64,000 nt of DNA, taken from positions 28,780,667 through 28,844,666 of the forward strand of contig CM060125.1 of the NCBI GenBank assembly GCA_030522415.1, written 5' to 3'. A model generated the notes under the pieces. The model searched no databases. It saw nothing but the letters and a program-made list of their open reading frames with translations, and had not been told where the DNA came from. Shown in pieces: positions 53,561 through 64,000 of this stretch. Numbering within the stretch: the first letter of the stretch is position 1; each line of letters starts with the position of its first letter. The stretch comes from Channallabes apus. Lineage: Eukaryota > Chordata > Actinopteri > Siluriformes > Clariidae. The position numbers and the translations under genes are program-made.

Positions 53561-54253
53561 GCCATGAATAATGTAAAATGTACTATTTGGATAAGATGTT
53601 CGGAGCGAAATGTTGTGCTTTTTGTTTTATTAGCGCTTGTGGTTAAATCTTTTTTTTTTTTTTTTGTGGTTCTGCCTTAGAGCAACCTTACCTTAAGCAC
53701 ATACAGTATGTTTGTCTGAGATGTCCCGTTTCTATGTAAACATTCATACGTTATCTATTTGTGATGGAATTCTACTGTATTTATACAGCTGTAACATTTA
53801 GAAGATTTCTTAGATAGATTTCACCTGTCAAGGAGTGACGTACTGTATGTTAGGCAGCAAGTGAACAAGCGGTCAGTTTTTGAACTGAGCCACAAATTGT
53901 GATGGGTCGGAGTATCTTCGGGTTTTCCTGGGGCACCAAGAACTTCAGGTCATGTAGATATCAATCATCAGGTGCCAATCCATCGCAGGGCATAAATTAT
54001 TTTGCATTTTCACAAAATAATTATCTTAACATTTAAATTGCATCTTTTCAGCTGTTGTTTTCAGCTAATTATATTTATTTTCAACAATCACAACAATTGC
54101 TGCATGTCCAACATCTCTTTTTTTTTTTAGCTACAAAAAAATAAGATCAGAAAGGACATTACATTGTTTTGAACCTTTTTTCTTTTTAAATATGAATTCA
54201 CACACTTGGACTGTTGTAGGGATACTGTAGCTCCTATGGGTCACAATCATTTC
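53561..54253. other. Intergenic stretch, nothing recognised
   Basis: AT-rich. 53970-53992 (GGTGCCAATCCATCGCAGGGC) is a short piece of the SINE family seen at 39857. No gene. Confidence 0.4.
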
Positions 54254-54868
54254 CTATTACCCCTATCTCACCTAATCAGACCCCTATCTCACCTACTAAC
54301 ACCCCTATCTCACCTAATAATACCCCTATCTCACCTACTAATACCCCTATCTCACCTAATCAGACCCCTATCTCACCTACAGTACTAACACCCCTATCTC
54401 ACCTAATAATACCCCTATCTCACCTACTAATACCCCTATCTCACCTAATCAGACCCCTATCTCACCTACTAACACCCCTATCTCACCTACTAATACCCCT
54501 ATCTCACCTACTAATACCCCTATCTCACCTACTAATACCCCTATCTCACCTAATCAGACCCCTATCTCACCTACTAACACCCCTATCTCACCTACTAATA
54601 CCCCTATCTCACCTACTAATACCCCTATCTCACCTAATAATACCCCTATCTCACCTAATAATATCCCTATCTCACCTAATAATACCCCTATCTCACCTAA
54701 TAATACCCCTATCTCACCTAATAATACCCCTATCTCACCTAATAATACTCCTATCTCACCTAATAATACCCCTATCTCACCTAATAATACTCCTATCTCA
54801 CCTAATAATACCCCTATCTCACCTAATAATACTCCTATCTCACCTAATAATACCCCTATCTCACCTAT
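54254..54868 (+). repeat. 21-bp minisatellite, about 29 units
   Basis: Units of CCCCTATCTCACCTAATAATA with variants at four bases (AATAAT, ACTAAT, ACTAAC, AATCAG). One unit has a short insertion (near 54380). Because 21 is a multiple of three, the minus strand stays open and would read a heptapeptide GEIGVLL over and over. The plus strand repeats LSHL-type heptads. No promoter or gene context supports translation. Confidence 0.9.
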
Positions 54869-56699
54869 GCGGATTCGTAAGTTCGGTTCATTATGATTCA
54901 CCGCGAGTTTTTGGCGCTGTGAGTACGTTTCCATCTTCCCGCACGAAAAATTAAACATGTTTCTTTTTTTCTTTTTTTTGACGGTTTTTGAAGTTTGCGG
55001 AGAGTTAAAACCGACTAGGCTTGCAACATACCGCGTGCAAACTACTCCTGATACTGTACGTCGCGTGCCGTGTGCCGTGTGCACCGCTGCTCATAATGAA
55101 TGAACGGCGTATCGCAGCGGATTGTGACGAAAATTATACATTGCCCAAAAGAAAGAAAGATGTGGTTTTTTTTTGTTTAAATCAAATTTTTCCGTCAGTA
55201 ATATTGCATGCTGATTTTGTCATTGTTCACTGATCCTGTTCATCACCTTGTCTTAGGGAAAAAGGTCATCAACGGAAAAAATGAAGAAAATTATTTCATT
55301 ATATAATTTATTATATGTTGAGGAATTTCCCCAAGACGATGACGAGACATCCCGGGTATCAGTGAACAGTGACGGAATCAGCATGCGATTTTGTTGACAA
55401 AAAAAATTATAATTTAACACCATGTCCATAATTCAAGAAGCCTAGAAACGCCTCAATTTGCACTGCTGAGTTAGAAGAGCTACGCTGTGCCCGCTTCCAC
55501 GCCACTACTTACATGCTGGAATCTCTGCTTGTCCTCCCACTTCATCACTTCATCCGGCAGAATATAGAAGAGTCTCAAGGCCAACAGTTACAGGAACTGC
55601 TAGTTTAGCCAAGAACCACTTAGAACACACCTCAACCTCAACAACACATCTCCTTATACACACCTTCAGAATCAAACGTAGCTTAAGATGCTTAATAAAT
55701 TGCCTTCTCCACCTACAGCGGTTTTACCTGTCCTACCGGTACAACCTAGTATTGAGGAACGTCTGGGGCCTGACTCATTATACTTCTGCCTGCATTGTAT
55801 GTTTCTACTCATACCACAGTGTCTGGTTGCATGTTGGCTTTTCATCGTCTCATATTTGTTGTGCATCATGCACTTTTTTCATTTTGAAATCAAATCAATG
55901 ATTAGGGAGTAGACAGAACCTATTGTCTAGCAGTAGAAAAGTGAGAGGAAAACCTTATAAAAACTAAAAAGAAAGAACAAGAAACTAACAAGAAAAAAAC
56001 TGATAAAATTAAGGGAAAAAAACACAAAATAGTAAAACTAATTTGGAACTAAAAATAATAATAAAAAAAATGTAATAATGTAAAAACACAAAAAAATAAC
56101 TTGTTGAAATAAAATATAACCGCTTTACCATTTAAATGGAGCATTTTGACCATTAAAGGAGTTCCTGGAAGGCCGGCGTTTCACATGTAAAATGGATCAT
56201 GGCTCCGGCATACTGAGAAAACCTTCTTTCTACCTTGATGGTATCTAAGCACTAGTGAAACACTGGGACACTTGAAAATCTGTTGAATGGAACTGATTAA
56301 CATTTAATTTACAAAATGTAAAAAGAGCTGAATAGGCCACATCTGTAGGCAAGAATAAAAGTGAATGAAACAGGTCTACAAAACACATAAAACAAGTATA
56401 AAGAAGTAATACTGTAAGTAAATAAATAATACACGGGGTCACAACTATGTTTGCTTGGTTCAGGTCGGCTAAAATTGTTGGAAACAATGGGGGGGAAACC
56501 GCCTCCATAAAGCTGGCAGCACACAAATGTCTAAGACGCCTAAACTGTATGGAAATGTTAAGAAATTCCCTCAAGCCTCCAAACCTGTTCCAGCATGACA
56601 CTCAAGTTAATCTCCTTCCCTCTACACACACAGTGTGACACCATTACATGTATAGAAGGTTGTAGGTTCACTTGTGCAGCTTCAATCCCCAAGAGCTTT
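54869..56699. other. Intergenic stretch, nothing firmly recognised
   Basis: Several open frames of 60-120 codons (for example around 56245-56640) have no recognisable domain. 55450-55680 is GC-balanced and may be a decayed retroelement piece. A-rich tracts at 55930-56120. Confidence 0.35.
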
Positions 56700-57043
56700 G
56701 GTCCCCCCAAAAAAGCAAAATGCACCACATATTTAAACCTTTACCCCCAGTACTGACCTGAATTTACCATTTAAATCAGTTCTGTCGTAAGGATAATCAC
56801 GAGATTTGGTATAAGGACTCTCACACACAATGAGCAAGGGAAAGACACAATCTAGCCTGCGTCCTATAAACATACACTCAATCTGAAAGCAAACCCAATA
56901 AAGTGAGTACTCACGAAATGGCGAACGATTCCAAAGCGTCATGGGCCAAACTCAATGACTGAGCGTTGTATTGTGGTTTGTTTACCTCTTTTATGCTTCC
57001 TGGTTCGTGACCGCATTACTTAGTGTACTGAGTGTACATGACA
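56700..57043 (-). mobile_element. Diverged solo LTR, relative of the array LTR
   Basis: On the minus strand, from 57043: TGTCATG start, AAGTAATGCGG, AGGAAGCATAAAAGAGG, GCTCAGTCATTGAGTT and TTTCGTGAGTACTCAC, all in the same order as in the 364-bp LTR at 6937-7300. The 3' border is approximate. The TATA-like GCATAAAAG is kept. Confidence 0.65.
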
Positions 57044-57428
57044 AGTTCCAGCAATTATGTCACTCACAGTGAGCATCTCTAAGAGTAGCGCTAGAGTGGC
57101 TTTGCTTGTGTGAGCTGTAATTACAGTCATCATCTGTCTAGTCTCCGAAATACTCTCCTATGACTCCATGCAAACTTCTGGATTTGATCACACTCGAAGG
57201 TGCCATGCAAATGTCTTTTCATACTTCTTTTTTGGCTGGGAGCTTAGAATGGTGCATAATGAAGGGAAATACTGTCATCATTCATTATTCTTATTTTTTT
57301 TGCTTGCTTAATTTTTTCTTTTTAACATACTGTAGCTGTTTATTAAATGTACTAATGTCACTACCAGATATATGAACATATGAGAGCATATGATTAGTTT
57401 AGGTTCTTTTTATAGGCAGTATACAGTA
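57044..57428. other. Intergenic stretch, nothing recognised
   Basis: No gene, repeat or splice-framed exon that I can support. Confidence 0.4.
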
Positions 57429-57967
57429 CAGGCCAAAAGTTTGGACACACCTTCTCATCTATCTGTCAATGTGTTTTCTTTATTTTCATGACCATGTACA
57501 GTATGTTGGTAGATTCTCACTGAAGGCATCAGAACTATGAATGAACACGTGGAGTTACAGTATGCACTTAATAACAAAAGGTCTCCACAGTCACCGGACC
57601 TGAACCCCATCGAGATGGTTTGGGGTGAGCTGGACCGCAGAGTGAAGGCAAAGGGGCCAACAAGTGCTAAACACCTCTGGGAACTCCTTCAAGACTGTTG
57701 GAAACCATTTCAGGTGACGACTTCTTGAAGCTCATCGAATGCCAAGTGTGTGCAAAGCAGTAATCAGAGCAAAGGGAGGCTATTTTGAAGAAACTAGAAT
57801 ATAAAACGTGTTTTCAGTTATTTCACCTTTTTTTTGTTAAGTACATAACTCCACATGTGTTCATTCATAGGTTTGATGCCTTCAGTGAGAATCTACCATG
57901 TATAAATGGTCATGAAAATAAAGAAAACACATTGAATGAGTGAAGGTGTGTCCAAACTTCTGGCCTG
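57429..57967 (+). mobile_element. Internally deleted Tc1-like element E
   Basis: 539 bp, with the left end CAGGCCAAAAGTTTGGACAC and the inverted right end GTGTCCAAACTTCTGGCCTG, TA on both sides. 57580-57730 keeps the C-terminal transposase codons ('[20 protein letters not shown]', 'WELLQDCWK'). The rest of the gene is deleted. Confidence 0.85.
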
Positions 57968-58020
57968 TACTGTATATTTAAAAAAATATAAAAAACAAGT
58001 GGATTAAGCTGCTTACTCAC

Positions 58021-58227
58021 GAGTTAAGGTCAGGTTTAGCTAGAAGGTGTTTCTCCATTCTTCTTGCACAATTGTACTCAGTCTTTGTTGCCATATTTTG
58101 CATTTCATAATGCACCAAACATCTGGAGCTGGCAGGCCCGTACACGCATACTCTGTGTTTTGTTGCCATGTGTAATCCGAGCAGAATGCAGTTTAAGGTT
58201 GTTCTACTAGAAAACACAGGAATGTCT
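58021..58227 (-). CDS. Putative orphan exon, unknown product
   Basis: On the minus strand a 24-base pyrimidine-rich tract ending TTTTTTTCAG precedes 207 bases that are open in one frame up to the donor CTC|GTGAGTAAG. The 68 codons read 'TTLNCILLGLHMATKHRVCV', 'YGPASSRCLVHYEMQNMATK' and 'RRMEKHLLAKPDLNS'. Both splice sites are strong. I do not recognise the protein and found no matching neighbour exon, so it could be chance or a lone exon of a minus-strand gene. Confidence 0.3.
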
Positions 58228-58561
58228 CTGAAAAAAAGGAGAAAAAAAGAACATATTTAACATATAAAAGAACAAAGCTGTTGTTTCCAAAAAGTATTTG
58301 AAATGTTGACTGGTCAGACTCGTCAGACACATTTCCAGTGTGAGCCATGAGTAGTCTTTCACTTCTCTGAACAATATTGATGTATTCTTTCTTTAAGCCT
58401 TAAGTTGCTTTTATACATGCAGTGACAAAGGTCTACCAAAATGTTTCCTACAGTACCATGATACACCATGATATCCTCTACAGAAGTGAGATGGTTTTTA
58501 GGACAGTGATGTCAGATGGGTTCAGAGTTAATGCATATTTTTTTTCCTCCCCTGCCCTCCC
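58228..58561. other. Intergenic stretch, nothing recognised
   Basis: No supported feature apart from the pyrimidine tract (minus) of the putative exon. Confidence 0.4.
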
Positions 58562-58775
58562 CTCGTTCTATCATCCGGAGATCGCTGGTTCGGTTCCCGG
58601 GTGATGCTGTAACCTCTCGCAGCCAGAGGTCTAGAGAGAGCTGATTGGCCGAGCTCTCTCAGGGGGGAGGGATGAGAGGTACTCCCACATTAATCACGGC
58701 TCTACAGCAAATCAGAGGGTCTGTTAGCTCGCGTGCGCGGAGGGAGCGGATAGCGCTGTCCTCCTAGTGTGTTAC
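58562..58775 (+). repeat. SINE, relative of 3287-3570
   Basis: CGCTGGTTCGGTTCCCGGG (B-box-like), CCTCTCGCAGCCAGAGGTCT and AGAGCTGATTGGCCGAGC match the copy at 3287-3570 in order. The head is truncated. Confidence 0.55.
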
Positions 58776-58861
58776 AACTTCGATTATGTCACCGTCTGAC
58801 CCCACAGAACTCGATCCGGCAGCTGAAAATTTTGAGTCAACATTTCGTTGTACCTTACAGT

Positions 58862-60324
58862 AGATAATGTAGCTCCAGCTAAAAGAAAAATTATTAGAGA
58901 TAAGAAACTCGCTCCCTGGTATAACGATCACACGCGCACTTTAAAACAGACCGCTCGGAAATTAGAGCATAAATGGCGTCAAACTACTGTAAATTGTTAG
59001 TATTTCAAATAGCATGGAAAGAGAGCATCCTGAACTATAGGAAAGCTCCTAGTGTAGCTAGATCAACGTATCTCTCCACTCTTATAGAAGAAAATAAAAA
59101 TAATCCTAGATTTTTATTTAATACCGTAGCCAAATTAACCAGAAATAAGACCACTACAGAAATCTCCACAACAACATCATACAATAGTGAGGACTTCATG
59201 AACTTTTTTAATAATAAAATTGTAAATATCAGGCATACAATTGAGGCTTTGAAACCGAACAATGTAATTGATACAGATGTTAACCTAGCCATGTCAGATT
59301 CAAACCTAGAATACTTTACTCCTCTTCAAGAGAATGAACTAATTTCACTCATCTCTTCTGCAAATTCATCAACCTGTATATTAGATCCTATACCGACACA
59401 TTTTCTTAAACAGATAGTACCAGTAATAACAGAACCGCTGTTGAGAATAATTAATTCCTCACTCAGCATTGATTATGTTCCAAAATCTTTTAAATTAGCA
59501 GTTATCAAACCAATAATTAAGAAACTTGACATCGACCCCTGTCAGCTGTCCAATTACAGGCTAATATCAAACCTCCCCTTTATCTCTAAGATTCTGGAAA
59601 AGATAGTAGTGGAGCAGCTATGCTCATATCTACAGTACATAGAAATGGCATACATGAACTGTATCAGTCAGGATTTAGGCCTCATCACAGCACAGAAACA
59701 GCACTTGTTAAAGTAGTAAATGGCCTCCTATTGGCCTCTGATCAGGGTTGTGTAACTATGCTTGTATTACTCGACCTCAGTGCAGCTTTTGACACCATTG
59801 ATCATGCTATTCTTCTTCACAGATTAGAAAATGTAGTAGGAATTAAGGGTACAGCCCTCTCCTGGCTCAGATCCTATTTGACCGATCGTTATCAGTATGT
59901 AGACTTAAATGGTGATTATTCTGCATGTTCTCTAGTGGAGTTTGGCATTCCGCAGGGTTCAGATTTAGGCCTACTGCTTTTTTCCCTTTACATGCTTCCT
60001 CTGGGCAACATAATCCGTAAGCATGGTATTAGTTTTCATTGTTATGCTGACGACACACAGTTATATGTCTCAGCAAAACCTGATGAGAAAAACCAGCTAA
60101 CTAAAGTTGAGCAATGTGTGCAGGACATAAGAAATTGGATGCTAATTAACTTCCTTCTGCTTAATCCGGATAAGACAGTTCTAGTCATAGGACCGCATAC
60201 AGCTAGGAGTAAAATCTTAGATCACACCGTAACTTTAGATGGCCTTTCTGTTCCATCAAGTGCAACAGACCTCGGCATGATTATAGATTCCAGTCTTTCA
60301 TTTGAAGCTCATGTAGATAATATC
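58862..60324 (+). pseudogene. L2-type LINE reverse transcriptase, frameshifted
   Basis: RT for target-primed insertion. The first part ('APWYNDHTRTLKQTARKLEH', 'SILNYRKAPSVARSTYLSTL', '[20 protein letters not shown]') is open at 58973-59716. A few inserted bases (near 59633, CAGTAC) shift it to the frame 59620-60324 with '[18 protein letters not shown]', '[13 protein letters not shown]' (Asp motif), '[16 protein letters not shown]' and '[13 protein letters not shown]' (catalytic YADD). The usual 'PQGSVLGP' box has changed. No endonuclease. Non-functional. Confidence 0.8.
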
Positions 60325-63300
60325 AAATTCAAATCAAATTCAAATTCAAATTTTATTAGTCACATACACAGTCATACACAGTTTAATATGCAGTGAAATG
60401 CTTATAGGACAGCCAGTGACCTAAAAAAAAGAAAATAAAAGCTTGTACGTAAAATAAATAATCAATAAAAAGGAAATACTAAAGAAATAATTTTAACTAG
60501 TAAAATTAACTGTACAATAAGGGCATAATAAAATATTGCAAAAATATAGAAATATAGGGTAGAGTATATATGTATATAGAATTAAAGTGTCAGTGGTTGT
60601 GCAAATATGCATGAAAGGTGACATGTGCAATTGTCCAGATGTATGAGTATTTAGTGCAAGTGTGTATGAATGTGTCCATGATTGTCCAGTCAGTGTTGTG
60701 AGCTTAAAAGATGTTATTAGTCCTGTGTGGAGGTGTGATTGAGAGACCTTATCGCCTGCGGGAAGAAGCTCCTCCTCAGCCTCTCTGTGTTGGCCTTTAG
60801 GGAGCGGAATCGCTTCCCAGACCGCAACAAAGAGAACAGTCCATTACTGGGGTGACTGAGGTCCTTCATGATCTTCCTGGCCTTAGTCCAGCACTGCTTG
60901 CTGTAGATGGAGTGCAGGTCAGGGAGCTCAGTGCGGATGATGCGCTCGGCTGATCGCACCACCCTCTGTAGAGCTCGTCTGTCCTGCATGGTGCTGTTCC
61001 CGAACCAGGTCGTGATGTTTCCCGTCAGGATGCTCTCTATGGTGCAGGAGTAGAAGTTCCTGAGCACCTTGGAGGGCAGTCTAAAGTATCTCAAGCATCT
61101 GAGGTGGTAGAGACGCTGCCGGGCTTTTTTCACCACGGTGTTGATGTGACAGGACCATGACAGGTCCTGCGTGATGTGAACACCGAGGTATCTGAAGCTG
61201 TCCACTCTCTCCACTGGGCTCCTGTTGATGACGGGGGTCTGGTAGTTCCTCTCCTGCTTTGTACTAAAGTCCACTATCAGCTCCTTTGTCTTACTGACGT
61301 TCAGGAGGAGATTGTTCCTCTGGCACCAGTTCTCCAGATTTCCAATCTCCTCTAGGTAGTCCGACTCATCATTGTTGGTGATCAGTCCGACCACAACGGT
61401 GTCGTCAGCAAACTTGATGATGGAGGTGGAGTTGGTAGTGGCCACGCAGTCGTGGGTGTACAAAGAGTACAGCAGGGGGCTCAGAACACAACCCTGGGGG
61501 GCTCCAGTGCTGAGAGTGAGTGTGGCTGAGACATGTTCACCCATCCTTACTGCCTGTGGTCTGCCAGTCAGAAAATTGGAGATCCACTGACATATAGATG
61601 AGCTGAGTCCCAGGTGCTCCAGCTTGGTGGTGAGTGTGGAGGGAATTATGGTATTAAAAGCAGAGCTGTAGTCGATGAAGAGCATTTTAACATAATTCCC
61701 TTTCCTAGTGTCCAGGTGAGTGAGTGATGTGTGGAGGAGATGAGAGATTGCATCGTCTGTGGAGCGGTTCTGACGATATGCAAACTGTAGTGGGTCCAGT
61801 GTGTCGGGTAGTGAAGAAATGATGAAGTCTCTGATAAGGCGTTTAAAGCACTTCATCACTACTGAGGTGAGGGCTACAGGGCGATAGTCATTGAGGGAAG
61901 CAGGATGTGGTTTCTTCGGGACAGGAACAATGATGGACTCTTTGAAGCATGTGGGGATCACCGACTGAGATAAAGAGATGTTGAATATCTCAGTGAACAC
62001 AGGTGCTAGCTGGTCTGCGCAGGCTCTGAGAATACGACCTGAGATGCTGTCTGGTCCTGCTGCTTTCCTGGTGTTCACTCTCTTGAAGGCTCTCCTCACG
62101 TCGTGCTTGGAGATGATGAGCGCGTTCCCGGTGCTGGCAGTGTCTTCCTGTCTGCAGCCGTTAGCGCCGCTAGCATTAACGCCGTTAGCATTACCATCAC
62201 TAGCGTCTTTAGCTGCAGCCTCGAAGCGAGCATAGAAGGTGTTGAGCTCGTCTGCCAGAGTCGCGTCCGCGTTCGTCATACCGGATGCTGGTGCTTTATA
62301 ATCCGTTATTGTTCTTAGTCCCTGCCACAGGCTCCTAGAGTCACTCTGTTGAAGCTGTGACTCTAGTTTTCTCCCGTAGCGCTGCTTCGCCTCTTTCACC
62401 ACCTTCCGGACGTTGTATGACGCAGCCTTGTACGGTTCCATGTCCCTCGACGCAAGTCTCGTGTTGTAGGCAGCTATGCGAGATCTCAGAGCGTCACGGA
62501 TGGTTTTATCCACCCACGGCTTCTGGTTGGGAAACGTTCTGATAGTCTTTTTCTCCACCGTATCGTCTACCAGCTTCTCAATAAATCCCACAACCGCTTC
62601 CGTAAACACGCTGACGTCATCATCGGAGCTGTTTCTGAACATGTCCCAGTCTGCGTCATCGAGTGCGTCCTGTAACGCGGCCACCGATTGGTCCGTCCAG
62701 CGCGCGACCTCCCTCTGAACCGGAGCTTCCTGTTTCAGCCTTTGTTTATATTTTGGCATGAGGAAGATGGCGGCGTGGTCGGATTTACCAAACGCTGGAC
62801 GAGATTGTGCCTTGTAACCGTCTTTGACTGTGGTATAACAATGGTCCAGTGTCCTTTCGCCCCTGGTGGGGCAGGTGATGTGCTGATAAAAGTTCGGCGC
62901 TGCGCGTTTGAGGTTGGCACTATTAAAATCCCCCGCCACAATGAGCGCAGCGTCCCGGTGCTGTGTCTGGTGCTGTGTGAGCGCCTCATGCAGCTCGCAT
63001 AAGGCAGTTTCAGTGTCTGCTTGTGGAGGGATGTAAACGGCACTGATTATGACCGATGTGAACTCCCGTGGAAGATAAAATGGACGACACATGATGGACA
63101 GTAGTTCCAGGTTTGGTGTGCAGGACCGTGTAAGAGGAACAACGCTTGCGCTGTTGCACCAGCTGTTGTTCACCATTAAGCACACGCCGCCTCCCCTTGA
63201 CTTCCCCGAGTCCCGCGTCCTGTCCATGGGGTGAACCGAGAAGAACTCGGCTGGTTGTATGGCGTGGTCTGGCACCGCTGGGTTCAGCCATGTCTCGGTG

Positions 63301-63727
63301 AAGCAGAGGAGATTGCAGTCCCGAATGTCTCTCTGGAACTTTATCCTGGCCCTGAGGTCATCAAGTTTGTTCTCCAGTGACTGGACGTTGGCGAGCAGGA
63401 TACTAGGCAGAGGTGTGCGGTGTGCACGGGCCCTGAGCCTGTTCCTCACGCCAGCTTGTCTCCCTCGGGTCCGTCGCTTCGCGTCGCGTCCATTGTTCTC
63501 CCTCAGGATCTCACTCGGCCAGCTCGGATCCGGAGTTAAAAACGTCGAATTGTGAGTACATTGTATACCAATAGAAACAAGAGTGTCTCTATCATACCTA
63601 ATGTACACAATGGTGGTGATTTTGCCGATTTTAAAACACTGAAAACTAACTTAAAGAACAAAAACAAAGAAAAGGTGGTCGGAGCAGTCGTGACGGCAGC
63701 CGACCTCACCGGGCGCCATCTTGAGAG
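60325..63727 (-). mobile_element. Near-full-length APE-type LINE
   Basis: 3.4 kb, with the (TTTGAA)n-type 3' tail at 60325-60350 and the 5' end at about 63727. ATC on both sides (60322-60324 and 63728-63730) is at most a tiny target duplication. It is the same family as 33617-35548 and has an intact long frame. Confidence 0.85.
60717..63608 (-). CDS. LINE ORF2: endonuclease and reverse transcriptase, intact
   Basis: A 963-residue protein that nicks the target and copies its RNA there. The APE-type endonuclease at about residues 68-290 has 'ILLANVQSLENKLDDLR', 'LLCFTETWLN' (catalytic Glu), 'LIVAGDFNSANL' and 'FGKSDHAAIFLM' (terminal SDH). The RT at about 500-800 has '[15 protein letters not shown]', '[14 protein letters not shown]', '[15 protein letters not shown]' and '[12 protein letters not shown]' (catalytic FADD). 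The C-terminal region reads '[19 protein letters not shown]'. No stop or frameshift occurs. The first in-frame Met at 63608 is taken, but the true start could be further in, since the first 60 residues are arginine-rich and unremarkable. No separate ORF1 is seen. It looks recent and could be active, which is inference. Confidence 0.85.
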   Translation of the reverse strand: MYIRYDRDTLVSIGIQCTHNSTFLTPDPSWPSEILRENNGRDAKRRTRGRQAGVRNRLRARAHRTPLPSILLANVQSLENKLDDLRARIKFQRDIRDCNLLCFTETWLNPAVPDHAIQPAEFFSVHPMDRTRDSGKSRGGGVCLMVNNSWCNSASVVPLTRSCTPNLELLSIMCRPFYLPREFTSVIISAVYIPPQADTETALCELHEALTQHQTQHRDAALIVAGDFNSANLKRAAPNFYQHITCPTRGERTLDHCYTTVKDGYKAQSRPAFGKSDHAAIFLMPKYKQRLKQEAPVQREVARWTDQSVAALQDALDDADWDMFRNSSDDDVSVFTEAVVGFIEKLVDDTVEKKTIRTFPNQKPWVDKTIRDALRSRIAAYNTRLASRDMEPYKAASYNVRKVVKEAKQRYGRKLESQLQQSDSRSLWQGLRTITDYKAPASGMTNADATLADELNTFYARFEAAAKDASDGNANGVNASGANGCRQEDTASTGNALIISKHDVRRAFKRVNTRKAAGPDSISGRILRACADQLAPVFTEIFNISLSQSVIPTCFKESIIVPVPKKPHPASLNDYRPVALTSVVMKCFKRLIRDFIISSLPDTLDPLQFAYRQNRSTDDAISHLLHTSLTHLDTRKGNYVKMLFIDYSSAFNTIIPSTLTTKLEHLGLSSSICQWISNFLTGRPQAVRMGEHVSATLTLSTGAPQGCVLSPLLYSLYTHDCVATTNSTSIIKFADDTVVVGLITNNDESDYLEEIGNLENWCQRNNLLLNVSKTKELIVDFSTKQERNYQTPVINRSPVERVDSFRYLGVHITQDLSWSCHINTVVKKARQRLYHLRCLRYFRLPSKVLRNFYSCTIESILTGNITTWFGNSTMQDRRALQRVVRSAERIIRTELPDLHSIYSKQCWTKARKIMKDLSHPSNGLFSLLRSGKRFRSLKANTERLRRSFFPQAIRSLNHTSTQD

Positions 63728-64000
63728 ATCACCTGAATAGCATTCTTTCACCTCAGAAATATTGCCAAGATAAGAAATATATTGTCGCTAAATGATGCAG
63801 AAAAACTAGTTCATGCTTACTAGTTCATGCCACGCCTACTTCGATCAAAGGATGTAGGCTGCTTGTCAGTACCGCCTATTATGAAAACTACAGCTGGGGG
63901 CAGAGCTTTTTCTTACAAAGCACCAAAAGTGTTTAAGTCTAGGCTCAGTGTTTAAGTCTAGGCTAAAAACCTATTTATTTAGCCAAGCATTTTTATAAAT
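63728..64000 (+). pseudogene. L2-type LINE ORF2 C-terminus
   Basis: Continues the frame cut at 60324: 'AFFHLRNIAKIRNILSLNDA', 'EKLVHAY', then decayed codons to 'KSRLKTYLFSQAFL'. A TGA at about 63733 replaces a probable CGA. Confidence 0.7.

Larger units (their letters stand above)
58776..64000 (+). mobile_element. L2-type LINE, 5'-truncated, split by a younger LINE
   Basis: The host LINE runs 58776-60324 and resumes at 63728. The protein breaks at 'FEAHVDNI' and continues 'AFFHLRNIAKIRNILSLND' and 'LKTYLFSQAF', so the two parts are one element. The 3' end lies beyond the window. Near 63929-63966 the words AGTGTTTAAGTCTAGGCT occur twice in tandem. Confidence 0.85.

Noticed and set aside
54554..55084. 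176-codon protein with GEIGVLL repeats
   Set aside because: Generated by a 21-bp minisatellite. No promoter, splice or homology evidence for a gene.
57537..57728. Small protein with '[11 protein letters not shown]'
   Set aside because: It is the C-terminal transposase scrap of an internally deleted Tc1, not a separate gene.

Overview
The window reads as nuclear DNA of a ray-finned fish. Protein-coding signal is split by GT/AG introns, and most bases belong to transposon families typical of teleosts: Tc1-like elements, L2-like, RTE-like and other APE-type LINEs, a DIRS1-like retrotransposon, hAT elements and tRNA-derived SINEs. An ostariophysan such as a catfish would fit, but nothing seen fixes the species.

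Layout. 1-3009: two decayed Tc1-like elements and a piece of a third. 3122-27136 (+): the 3' part of a host gene for a small multi-pass membrane protein, six exons whose splice phases fit exactly and end in a stop and an AATAAA. Its second intron here (3710-21251) holds a head-to-tail array of a 3.04-kb composite repeat (LINE 3' end, solo LTR, Tc1, flank; four full units and a leading partial one, 4069-19502), followed by the LINE body. Its last intron holds a nearly complete 5.1-kb DIRS1-like element (21901-27040). 29592-29873: two exons of a second, related gene copy that has lost a splice acceptor. 30450-36150: Tc1 relics, a TIR element with opposed GT and CA arrays, and a 5'-truncated LINE with an open RT frame. 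36480-37140: RTE-like LINE piece. 37532-39706: a terminal-repeat element carrying two exons of a multicopy fish gene family.

41647-42780 (-): an apparently intact alpha-1,3-fucosyltransferase of family GT10, the best single-copy protein gene in the window. 43561-51159: a Tc1 copy, a hAT element (8-bp target duplication) with the best-preserved Tc1 copy nested in it, and a terminal-repeat element with a large internal inverted repeat. 54254-54868: a 21-bp minisatellite. 56700-58227: a solo LTR related to the one in the array, a deleted Tc1, and a possible orphan exon. 58776-64000: an L2-like LINE (+) split by a younger LINE on the minus strand (60325-63727) with an intact 963-residue endonuclease/RT frame.

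How it fits together. The nesting order is readable: LINE, then solo LTR and Tc1 inside it, then tandem amplification, then SINE and L2 insertions in single units. The host genes are the membrane-protein gene with its partial duplicate, the fucosyltransferase, and possibly one unassigned exon. Almost everything else is mobile or decayed.
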